Of a stretch of DNA of 48,149 bases, positions 15,098 to 21,990 are shown one piece after another (the stretch's first letter is position 1; each line of letters starts with the position of its first letter). The position numbers and the translations under genes are program-made. Source of the stretch: Corynebacterium stercoris. GTDB taxonomy: Bacteria > Actinomycetota > Actinomycetes > Mycobacteriales > Mycobacteriaceae. The notes under the pieces are model-generated. The model was given only the letters and a program-made list of their open reading frames with translations, was not told the origin of the DNA and ran no database searches. The stretch covers positions 1 through 48,149 of the forward strand of contig NZ_JAMFTQ010000017.1 in the NCBI RefSeq assembly GCF_024160105.1, written 5' to 3'.

Positions 15098-15846
15098 AGC
15101 ACTCGCTTCACGACGCTCGCAGCAAACCCCTCCGGGTCCTCCACGTGCGGCAGTCGGCTTGCCCCGAGCTCGGGCATGTCGCTCGCGATGGGGGTGCGGG
15201 GCCGCAGGCGCGACGTGCGCACGATGTGGGGCAGCGCGTGGTCGATGCGCCGGGCTTGGAGGCGGAGGTGCAAATGATCGTCGAAAAGCGGGGTGCCGTG
15301 GAACGCCTCGCTGGTGTCGGCGTTGAAGTTGGCGCGCCAAATAGCGTCCAGGGTGCGGGGGCTGGTGCCGAGCAGCGCCGGGTGGAGGCGGGAAAGCGCG
15401 GCTGCGGTGCCGCGGGTGGTGGGCAGCGCGATGGTGCGCGTGACAAGGTCGGGGTAGCGGCGCGCGGCCGCGTTCGCGATCACCGCGCCGGTGTCCGCGC
15501 CGATGACCACGGCGCTTTGGTGGCCGAGGGTGCGGATCGCACCGGCGATGTCGCCGGCGAGGATTTGCAGCGTGTCTCCCGCGCGGTGGGCGGGCTTGTC
15601 CGACATGCCGTAGCCGCGCAGGTCCAGCGCCGCGGCGTGGAGCCCGGCCTGGGCGAGGGGGTCGAGCGCGTCCTTGAAGTCGAACCAGCCGCCGAACGCG
15701 CCGTGCAGCAAGAGGACCAGCGGGTTGTGCGCGTCGCCCGCGACGGCGGCGTGGAGGCGGACGCCGCGGGTGTGCAGCATCTGGTGTGCAAAAGGCCCCT
15801 CGAGCTCGACGACACTCGGCGGGTTTGGCCGGGTGCGTCGTGCCAC
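15094..15846 (-). CDS. alpha/beta hydrolase, epoxide-hydrolase-like
   Basis: 250 aa with GTG start. Shows the oxyanion motif LLLHGAFGGW, DLRGYGMSD, and a nucleophile elbow VIGADTGA in which the nucleophile is Asp, as in epoxide hydrolases and dehalogenases. The His is probably in RLPHVEDPEGF. At 250 aa it is shorter than typical epoxide hydrolases (about 300), so the cap domain is reduced. The substrate is unknown. Synteny equals Rv3670 (ephE). It is 28 nt downstream of the holin-like gene and likely cotranscribed with it. Confidence 0.82.
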   Translation of the reverse strand: MARRTRPNPPSVVELEGPFAHQMLHTRGVRLHAAVAGDAHNPLVLLLHGAFGGWFDFKDALDPLAQAGLHAAALDLRGYGMSDKPAHRAGDTLQILAGDIAGAIRTLGHQSAVVIGADTGAVIANAAARRYPDLVTRTIALPTTRGTAAALSRLHPALLGTSPRTLDAIWRANFNADTSEAFHGTPLFDDHLHLRLQARRIDHALPHIVRTSRLRPRTPIASDMPELGASRLPHVEDPEGFAASVVKRVL

Positions 15847-15874
15847 GAGGGGCCCTAAAAGTCCGGGTGAAAGA

Positions 15875-16492
15875 CTAGTCGCGGGTCACCGCGGTGGAGC
15901 CGCCGGTGCGGACCGGGCGGGCGGTGGTGGTGCGAGTCGTGGTGGTCGTGGTGGTGCGAGCCTCGGAGCGCGGGGCTGCGACCGGGGTGGTGCTGTACAA
16001 GCCGGACTCATCCTTGGCCAGGTTCGCCTGGGCCTGGCCCGGGACGAGGTTCTTCAGCTCGTTGACGGACTCAATGGTCTTCTCCGGAGCCTTGATCTTG
16101 CGCACCTTCTTAAAGCCCAGGAACGCGAGCAGGCCGGCGAGCGCCAGCATGATCAGGAAGACCAGCAGGAACGCCCAGCCGCGGTGCATCCAGGACGCGA
16201 ACATCTCAGCAAGGGCGAAGAAGAGGAAGAAGGTGGAGTACAGGGCGATGACGCCGGCTGCGGCGAACATGCCGCCGCCCATGGCGCCCTTCTTCACCTC
16301 GCCGATGACCTCGGCCTTGGCCAGCTCAATCTCGCCGCGCACGAGGGTGGAGACCTGCTCGGTGGCGTTGGAGATCAGGGTGCCAATGGAGTCCTGGCCC
16401 GGCTGGGTCACGCCAGTATCGCGCAGCGGAATGGAATCCACCTTGGCGGAAACTGCCGTGGAACCGCTGGTGTAGAGGCCTTCTTTGCTCAC
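15875..16492 (-). CDS. phage-holin-superfamily (actinobacterial holin-X type) membrane protein
   Basis: 205 aa with GTG start after GGAAGG. The central part has ATEQVSTLVRGEIELAKAEVIGEVKKGAMGGG followed by two long membrane helices (about residues 76-100 and 108-128), the usual layout of this cytoplasm-facing membrane family. The C-terminal 50 residues are Thr/Arg-rich with a run of seven Thr, probably disordered. The function is unknown; despite the name there is no phage context. Counterpart of Rv3669. Confidence 0.85.
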   Translation of the reverse strand: MSKEGLYTSGSTAVSAKVDSIPLRDTGVTQPGQDSIGTLISNATEQVSTLVRGEIELAKAEVIGEVKKGAMGGGMFAAAGVIALYSTFFLFFALAEMFASWMHRGWAFLLVFLIMLALAGLLAFLGFKKVRKIKAPEKTIESVNELKNLVPGQAQANLAKDESGLYSTTPVAAPRSEARTTTTTTTRTTTARPVRTGGSTAVTRD

Positions 16493-16633
16493 TGTTCGTT
16501 ACCTTCCTACATGGCCCGATGCGGAGCGGGCGCGATGCTGCGTGTGATTTGTCACGTTATCCCACACCACACTAGCCACTTTTCAACGATTCTGCCCACA
16601 TTGCCCCGCGAAAACGCGGGTTTCGGGCGGCAG
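16493..16633. other. intergenic, no strong signal
   Basis: 141 nt between the HAD hydrolase stop and the holin-like gene. It presumably holds the promoter of the latter. TGTGATTTGTCACG at 16543-16556 is palindromic (TGTGA-N4-TCACG) but the spacing does not fit GlxR. Confidence 0.4.
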
Positions 16634-17434
16634 TTACGCCGAGCGCTTGTCGCGCTTGATCGCCCTGCCGACAAGCACGCCGGCGAACGCCACCGCGGCG
16701 ACGCCCGCGAGCACACCGGCACCGATGCCCACCTCGCGCGCGTTCGGCATCTGGATCAGCGGCTCCGGGTTCTTGAAGGTGCGGATTTTCCACCCGTGCT
16801 GCTCAGCGTGCTTGCGCAGCGCCCGGTCCGGGTTCACGGCCACCGGGTTGCCCACCAGCTCAAGCATCGGCACGTCGGTGGCGGAATCGGAGTAGGCGTA
16901 GCTGGCCGCAAGGTCATAGCCGTGGTCCGCCGCGAACTTTCGCACCGCGTCCGCCTTCGCGTCGCCCTTGAGGTAGCGGGTGACTTCGCCGGTGAGGCGC
17001 CCATCGACGATCTCCATCTCGCTTGCCACCACGGTGTCCACGCCCAGCTCTTCGGCGATCGGCTCGACCAGGATGGATGCGGAGGCGGAGATGATGATGA
17101 CGTCGTGGCCGGATGCCTTGTGCGACTCGATCAGCTCGCGCGCCTCGGCGTAGATCGCGGGCGTGACCACGGTGCGCATGGTTTCGGTGGTGATGCGCCG
17201 CACGTCCTCGACGTCCCAGCCGGCGACCATTTGCGCCAGCGCGTCGCGCGTGGTGTCCATCTTCTCGCTGGATTGGCCCACCAACATGTAGCTTGCCTTG
17301 GTCAGGTACAGGTCGAGCGCCTCCTGGCGGGTGATCATGCCGTTGTTCATGAATTCCTTGCCGAAGGCGAAGGCAGACGACGTTGCGATGATCGTCTTGT
17401 CCAAATCGAAGAACGCAGCTGCGTGGGCACCCAT
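16634..17434 (-). CDS. HAD-IB family phosphatase (SerB-like)
   Basis: 266 aa. Motif I FFDLDKTII (nucleophile D10, acid D12), motif II in IIISASAS, and motif III/IV in KGDAKADAVRKFA and SYAYSDSATDVPML. The HAD-IB class includes phosphoserine phosphatase, but the substrate is not determinable. A C-terminal hydrophobic helix (VGIGAGVLAGVAAVAFAGVLVG) plus basic end suggests tail-anchoring in the membrane. TAGACT lies 8 nt before the ATG (leaderless). Equivalent of Rv3661, upstream of and divergent from the ssd-tad operon. Confidence 0.9.
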   Translation of the reverse strand: MGAHAAAFFDLDKTIIATSSAFAFGKEFMNNGMITRQEALDLYLTKASYMLVGQSSEKMDTTRDALAQMVAGWDVEDVRRITTETMRTVVTPAIYAEARELIESHKASGHDVIIISASASILVEPIAEELGVDTVVASEMEIVDGRLTGEVTRYLKGDAKADAVRKFAADHGYDLAASYAYSDSATDVPMLELVGNPVAVNPDRALRKHAEQHGWKIRTFKNPEPLIQMPNAREVGIGAGVLAGVAAVAFAGVLVGRAIKRDKRSA

Positions 17435-17481
17435 GCGTTCAGAGTCTAGCCCCGCTGTAAACGGTGCCGGGGCCCCGCAAC

Positions 17482-17538
17482 GGAGTTATCCACAGGCGGC
17501 GTGTTGACACGTCATCGGAAACGGGGAGTTATCCACAG
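17482..17538 (+). promoter_or_regulatory. two perfect DnaA boxes as a 14-bp direct repeat upstream of ssd
   Basis: GGAGTTATCCACAG occurs at 17482-17495 and 17525-17538. Each contains TTATCCACA, the consensus DnaA nonamer, in the same orientation, 43 bp apart (about four helical turns). A TTGACA-like -35 (17504-17509) lies between them and the second box falls in the expected -10 zone. DnaA binding and control of the ssd-tad operon are inferred. Confidence 0.55.
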
Positions 17539-17589
17539 CTTTTGCGGGCGCCCTTGTTTCGTCGACACGCACTCGTGCACGCTGACGGC

Positions 17590-18621
17590 ATGGAACACGT
17601 GAAACATCCGCAGCGTCGCCTGGCGCCCATCGTCGTCGCCGTCGAGGACCCGCTCCTGCTCCCCGAGGCCCTCCACATCGCCGCCGCGTGCGGGCGGCCG
17701 GTCATCGAAGCCGCCGATCCGCCGCAGCTCGCCCGGGTCTGCGCCAGGGCGTGCGCCGTGCTTGCCGACGCCTCCTTCGCACCGCTTAGCCCAAGCCCGA
17801 CCACGTTCGTCGTGGCGGCCAGCGCCGAAACTGCCCGGCCCGGCGAGTACGTGCTGCCCGCGCAGGCCGCCGACCTCTTGCGCGCGCTCGGGGCAATCAA
17901 CTCGCGCGGCGACGCGGCGGTCGCCGACAACGGCCGGGTGGTGGCGGTGGTCGGCGCTGCTGGGGGACTTGGGGCGTCGACGTTCGCGGCGTCGATAAGC
18001 AGGCGCGCGGCGGCGCGCGGGGCGACGCTGGTGGACGGGCACCGGCGCTCCGGCGGGCTCGATCTGCTGCTGGGCATCGAGGACGTGCCGGGCGCGCGGT
18101 GGGGCGAGGTCGAGCTGGGCGACGGCGTGATTGCACGCGAGGACATCCGGCGCGCGCTGCCCGCCACGCGCGACGACATTGCCGTGTTGACCTGCGGGCG
18201 CAGTGCGATCCCGGATCCGCACGCGGCACGTACTGACGACGTGGACGCCGTGGTCAGCGCCGTCGCGACCGCCGGCGTAACCGTTCTCGACGCGCCGTTG
18301 GAAGCAGTACCCGCGCGGTGCGATCTCGCCGTCGTTCTCGTCGCCGCCCGCCTGCGCGTAGCCGCCGCGGCCGCCCGCGTGGTCGCCGAGTGCGCCGCCG
18401 CCGGCATCCCGCACGCGCTGGTTGTGCGGGACGACGCGTGGGCCTCCTTATCTCCCGCAGAGCTCGAGGCCGTCGCCGGTTCCCAGGTGCTCACGCGGCT
18501 GCGCCAGGTGCGGGGGCTGACCAGCCAGGTGGAGCGCAGCGGCCTGCCCGAGCGCCTCCCGCGCCCGCTCGCGCAGGCGGCGGACGCGGTGCTCGCCGAG
18601 CTGACGGGAGCGGCGCGATGA
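17590..18621 (+). CDS. ssd: septum-site-determining-like protein Ssd (CpaE/MinD-like)
   Basis: 343 aa. The C-terminal two thirds are a ParA/MinD-type P-loop fold, but the P-loop reads GAAGGLGASTFA, lacking the signature lysines, so ATP use may be altered. The N-terminal third resembles a degenerate receiver-like domain. Mycobacterial Ssd inhibits septation, and in Tad systems CpaE-type proteins localise the apparatus. The ATG at 17590 is the first plausible start after the DnaA-box promoter region. The stop overlaps tadA (ATGA). Confidence 0.85.
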   Translation: MEHVKHPQRRLAPIVVAVEDPLLLPEALHIAAACGRPVIEAADPPQLARVCARACAVLADASFAPLSPSPTTFVVAASAETARPGEYVLPAQAADLLRALGAINSRGDAAVADNGRVVAVVGAAGGLGASTFAASISRRAAARGATLVDGHRRSGGLDLLLGIEDVPGARWGEVELGDGVIAREDIRRALPATRDDIAVLTCGRSAIPDPHAARTDDVDAVVSAVATAGVTVLDAPLEAVPARCDLAVVLVAARLRVAAAAARVVAECAAAGIPHALVVRDDAWASLSPAELEAVAGSQVLTRLRQVRGLTSQVERSGLPERLPRPLAQAADAVLAELTGAAR

Positions 18622-19763
18622 CAAACCCCGACACCAACCGCGACATCCTCGAGCGCGTGCAGCGCCGCCTCGCCGACGAACCTCACGCCCCCACCCCGCA
18701 GCGTCTCGCCCAGCTCATTCGCGAGGAAGCCGTGGTGATCAGCGACATCGACGTGCTCGATCTCATGCGCCGCCTGCGCGAAGACACCGTCGGTGCCGGC
18801 CCCCTCGAAGCGCTGCTTGCCGGCGGCGACATCACCGACGTGTGCGTCAACGGGGCGGAGCGGGTCTTCGTCGACCGCGGCCGCGGCTTGGAGCCGGTGC
18901 CTGCCGAACAGCGCATCTTTGAGACGGAAGCCGACGTGCGGCGCCTGGCCACGCGCCTCGCACTGCGGTGCGGGCGCCGCCTCGACGACGCGCACCCGTT
19001 CTGCGACGGCCACATCACCCGCCCCGACGGCACCCTGCTCCGCTTCCACGCGATCCTCTCGCCGACGTCGCAGCCCGGGACGTGCATCTCGTTGCGCGTG
19101 TTGCGCACCGCGACGGCGAGCCTCGACGACCTGGTCGCGCGCGGATCGGTCGACGACGAGCGCGCCGAGCTGCTGCGCGAGATGGTGCGGCGCAAGAAGA
19201 CGTTCCTCGTGGTCGGCGGCACCGGTTCAGGCAAGACGACGCTGCTCTCGGCGCTACTCGCGGAGGTTGCGCCCGAAGAGCGAATCATCGCTATCGAGGA
19301 CACCCTCGAACTCACTCCGGCACACCCGCACGTGCTGAACCTCTCCACCCGCGGCGCGAATATCGAGGGTGCGGGCGCGATCACGGTCGCCGACCTCGTA
19401 CGCCAGGCGCTGCGCATGCGTCCGGACCGCATCGTCGTCGGCGAGATCCGCGGCGCAGAAGTCATCGACCTCCTCGCCGCGCTCAACACCGGCCACGAGG
19501 GCGGTGCCGGCACCTTGCACGCCAACTCCATCACCGAGGTCCCCGCCCGCCTCGAAGCCCTCGCCTCCCTCGGCGGGCTGGACCGCGCCGGGCTGCACGC
19601 CCAGCTCGCCGCGGCCGTGGACACCGTGGTGGTGGTCAAACGCTTGCCTGGCGGGGTGCGCCGCGTCCAGCAGATCGGCGTGCTCGAAGGCCAGCCGGTC
19701 ACACCGCGCGTGGTGTGGGACGCCGACACTGGCCCCGCCGCGGGGTACGAGGAGCTGCTATGA
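18618..19763 (+). CDS. tadA: TadA/CpaF-family secretion ATPase
   Basis: 381 aa. Hexameric ATPase that powers assembly of Flp-type pili at the inner face of the membrane. Walker A GGTGSGKTT, an Asp-box/Walker B region RIIAIEDTLEL and MRPDRIVVGEIRGAEVIDLL, and a His box GHEGGAGTLHANS are all present. The N-terminal domain carries GAGPLEALLAGGDITDVCVNG. It overlaps ssd by 4 nt and tadB by 4 nt, so translation is coupled. Ortholog of Rv3659c. Confidence 0.95.
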   Translation: MTNPDTNRDILERVQRRLADEPHAPTPQRLAQLIREEAVVISDIDVLDLMRRLREDTVGAGPLEALLAGGDITDVCVNGAERVFVDRGRGLEPVPAEQRIFETEADVRRLATRLALRCGRRLDDAHPFCDGHITRPDGTLLRFHAILSPTSQPGTCISLRVLRTATASLDDLVARGSVDDERAELLREMVRRKKTFLVVGGTGSGKTTLLSALLAEVAPEERIIAIEDTLELTPAHPHVLNLSTRGANIEGAGAITVADLVRQALRMRPDRIVVGEIRGAEVIDLLAALNTGHEGGAGTLHANSITEVPARLEALASLGGLDRAGLHAQLAAAVDTVVVVKRLPGGVRRVQQIGVLEGQPVTPRVVWDADTGPAAGYEELL

Positions 19764-20536
19764 GCCCCCACCACGCATTCGCCGCGGTGTGCCTCGCTGC
19801 CGCGATCAGCATCAGCGCGCCGGGCCCTGCCCAGCGCATCGCCAGCTCCACCCGCGCTGAGCTGAACCCGGTGTGGATTGTCGTCGGGGTGAGTGCGGTC
19901 GTGCTCGCCGCGCTCACGCTCGGCCGGGCGGGTGTGGTGGTCTCCGGCGCACTCGCAGGAGCCACCACCGTGCACACCCTGAGCGCCAGGCGCACCGCGC
20001 GTGCCGACGCCCGCAGAGCCCGCCATGCCGCCGAATTCATCGGCTACCTTGCCGAAGGCGTCGATGCCGGTGCTGCCCTCGGGGTCGCCGCGGCGCGCGC
20101 CGCCGAGCACTTACCCGCCGACGCTGAGTCGGGGCTGAAGCGCGACGTCGCCCAATTTGTCGCCGCCGCCCACCGCGGCGGCACCGTACCGGAGCTGGCC
20201 ACCCCGGAGCTTGCACGCATCGCCGCGGTATGGGAGCTCTCCACCACCCGCGGCGTGCCCATCGCGGGACTCTTCGCCGCGGCACGCGACGACATCGACC
20301 ACGCTCTAAGGCACCGCGCCGCCACCGACGCGGCGCTGGCCGGGCCGAAAACCACCGCCGCCGTGCTCGCCTTGCTACCAGTTGCCGGCATCGCGATGGG
20401 CAGCGCCATGGGTGCCTCCCCCCTTACGGTTCTCACCTCTCCGGGTGTTGGATCACTGCTGCTCATCATCGGCACTTCGCTGGTCTGCGCCGGCGTCGTG
20501 GTCTCCGGAGAGATCATCGGGAGGGCCGCGCGATGA
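19760..20536 (+). CDS. tadB: TadB-like pilus assembly membrane protein
   Basis: 258 aa. Type II secretion F-domain protein forming the inner-membrane platform with TadC. N-terminal membrane helices (about residues 38-70), a cytoplasmic helical domain (residues 85-190) and two C-terminal helices (KTTAAVLALLPVAGIAMGSAMG and GVGSLLLIIGTSLVCAGVVV). Short for TadB, as usual in actinobacteria. ATGA overlaps join it to tadA and tadC. Confidence 0.88.
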   Translation: MSPHHAFAAVCLAAAISISAPGPAQRIASSTRAELNPVWIVVGVSAVVLAALTLGRAGVVVSGALAGATTVHTLSARRTARADARRARHAAEFIGYLAEGVDAGAALGVAAARAAEHLPADAESGLKRDVAQFVAAAHRGGTVPELATPELARIAAVWELSTTRGVPIAGLFAAARDDIDHALRHRAATDAALAGPKTTAAVLALLPVAGIAMGSAMGASPLTVLTSPGVGSLLLIIGTSLVCAGVVVSGEIIGRAAR

Positions 20537-21099
20537 TCTCGCTGACCACCGCGCTCCTTGCCGCTAGCGCCTTGAGCATTGCGGGGCCGGGTCCGGCGCG
20601 GCGGCTGGAAAAGAGCGTCGGCACGCGGGCACACCGCCCCCGCGACGGACCGCACGCCGCCGGGGCGGACCCCCACCGGTGCGCCAGCGACATCGGCATC
20701 TTCGCCGCTTGCGCCGCAGCCGGGCTGCCGCCCGCCACCGCCGTCGCGGCGGTCGCGGACACGCACCCGGGCGAAGCGACCGCCTGGCACACCACAGCCG
20801 CGCTTCTGGCGCTCGGGGCCGACCCCGAGCGCGCCTGGTCCGAACTCGCCGCCATTCCCGGCGGCGCGGACCTGGCCAACCTCGTGACCTTGTCCAACGC
20901 CTCGGGATCCGCGCTCGTGGAGGGCTGCGCGCGCATCGCGCAACGCCTCCGCGACGAAGCCGCCGACGGCGCCACCGCGAAAGCAGAACGCGCCGGCGTC
21001 CTCATCGCGATCCCCCTGACCGCATTTTTCCTCCCCGCGTTCTTCGCGCTCGGCCTCGCGCCGGTCGTGATCAGCCTGGGGGCCAACCTCATCAACTAA
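20533..21099 (+). CDS. tadC: TadC-like pilus assembly membrane protein
   Basis: 188 aa. A second, shortened F-domain protein: signal-like N-terminus, Ala-rich helical middle (AACAAAGLPPATAVAAVAD; LANLVTLSNASGSALVEG), and two C-terminal membrane helices (AGVLIAIPLTAFFLPAFFALGLAPVVISLG). Starts within the tadB stop (ATGA). Expected to pair with TadB as the platform for the TadA ATPase. Confidence 0.85.
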   Translation: MISLTTALLAASALSIAGPGPARRLEKSVGTRAHRPRDGPHAAGADPHRCASDIGIFAACAAAGLPPATAVAAVADTHPGEATAWHTTAALLALGADPERAWSELAAIPGGADLANLVTLSNASGSALVEGCARIAQRLRDEAADGATAKAERAGVLIAIPLTAFFLPAFFALGLAPVVISLGANLIN

Positions 21100-21118
21100 C
21101 CAGAAAAGGAACAAAACT

Positions 21119-21355
21119 ATGAACACCTTCACCACCCGCATCGCCCTCGCCGCCGACAACGCTGCGCAGGAATTTCTCCGCCGCACCGCCGCGAAACTCG
21201 GCAATGACCGCGGGATGACGACTATCGAATATGCGTTCGGAAGTCTAGCTGCCGCGGCGCTCGCCGGCGTGCTCTACATGGTGGTCAACGGCAACGGCGT
21301 CATGTCCGCAATCGAGGGCGTGATCACCAACGCCCTCTCCAACACCCCGCGCTAG
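21119..21355 (+). CDS. Flp-like pilin / DUF4244 protein
   Basis: 78 aa. After a 31-residue leader the sequence reads DRGMTTIEYAFGSLAAAALAGVLYMVV. This is the class III (Flp) prepilin pattern, with cleavage likely after G32 and the conserved Glu at +5, followed by the hydrophobic polymerisation helix. It is probably the major pilin of the Tad pilus. GAAAAGGA precedes the ATG. No prepilin peptidase gene is present in the window. Confidence 0.85.
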   Translation: MNTFTTRIALAADNAAQEFLRRTAAKLGNDRGMTTIEYAFGSLAAAALAGVLYMVVNGNGVMSAIEGVITNALSNTPR

Positions 21356-21628
21356 ATGACGACGATAGAAACGGCCCTGTCCATGGCCACCCTGCTCACC
21401 GTCGCCGCCGCGATCGTGGCCGGAATCGCGACCATGGCCGCGTACGTCTCCGCTGTGGACATCGCCGGTGCCGCCGCACGCGCCCACGCCATCGGGGTGG
21501 CCTACCAGCCTCCCCGCGGCAGCGTCGAGTTCGCGGAGGCATCCGGCCTGGTCACCGCGACGGCTTCGGTGCCGGCGGCGATCGGCACCATGCGCGCCCA
21601 GGCGGTCTTCCCGGTGGAGGCGCGGTGA
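21356..21628 (+). CDS. TadE-like pseudopilin
   Basis: 90 aa. Begins MTTIETALSMATLLTVAAAIVAGIATMA, a hydrophobic segment with a Glu at position 5 like processed TadE-type minor pilins. The ATG follows the previous TAG without a gap. A minor pilin or pilus-tip component is the likely role; the C-terminal half has no recognisable motif. Confidence 0.78.
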   Translation: MTTIETALSMATLLTVAAAIVAGIATMAAYVSAVDIAGAAARAHAIGVAYQPPRGSVEFAEASGLVTATASVPAAIGTMRAQAVFPVEAR

Positions 21629-21990
21629 GCTGGCTGCGCGCACGCCGGGCATTGCTTGCCGACGAGTCTGGCTCCGCCTCCGTCACCGCCGCCGGCATCA
21701 TCGCGGCTGTGGCGGCGCTGGCGTTCGCCGTGGTCGCGGTGGTGGCTGGCGTGGCGGCGCAGCACCGCGTGGCGGTCGCGGCCGACCTGGCCGCGGTGTC
21801 CGGGGCGTCTGCCTACTTCTCCGGGGCGGATGCCTGCGGTACCGCCGTGCACACCGCGTCGCTGAACGGCGCCGACATCGAGCGCTGCGAGGTCGTGGAG
21901 GGCGATGTGATCGTCACCGCGGCGAAGGGCCGCGCCCGGGCAAGCGCGCGGGCTGGCCCGGTCGCGTCGGCAGACTCGGTGCCGCGCTAG
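21625..21990 (+). CDS. Rv3654c-family TadE-like protein
   Basis: 121 aa with GTG start overlapping the previous stop (GTGA). It has the layout of Rv3654c-type proteins: LLADESGSASVTAAGIIAAVAALAFAVVAVVAGVAAQHRVAVAADLAAVSGA. That is a DESGSAS motif before a membrane helix, then an AADLAAVSGA segment typical of TadG/TadE-like proteins. Two Cys (AC..., RCE) could form a disulfide outside. Last gene of the tad operon; its stop shares CTAG with the convergent helicase. Confidence 0.8.
   Translation: MSWLRARRALLADESGSASVTAAGIIAAVAALAFAVVAVVAGVAAQHRVAVAADLAAVSGASAYFSGADACGTAVHTASLNGADIERCEVVEGDVIVTAAKGRARASARAGPVASADSVPR

Noticed and set aside
15875..16492. Prophage remnant suggested by the holin-type name
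   Set aside because: No other phage genes nearby, and the gene sits in a conserved core order shared with mycobacteria.
16543..16556. TGTGATTTGTCACG as a GlxR site before the holin-like gene
   Set aside because: The half-sites are 4 bp apart instead of 6, so the dimer spacing does not fit.
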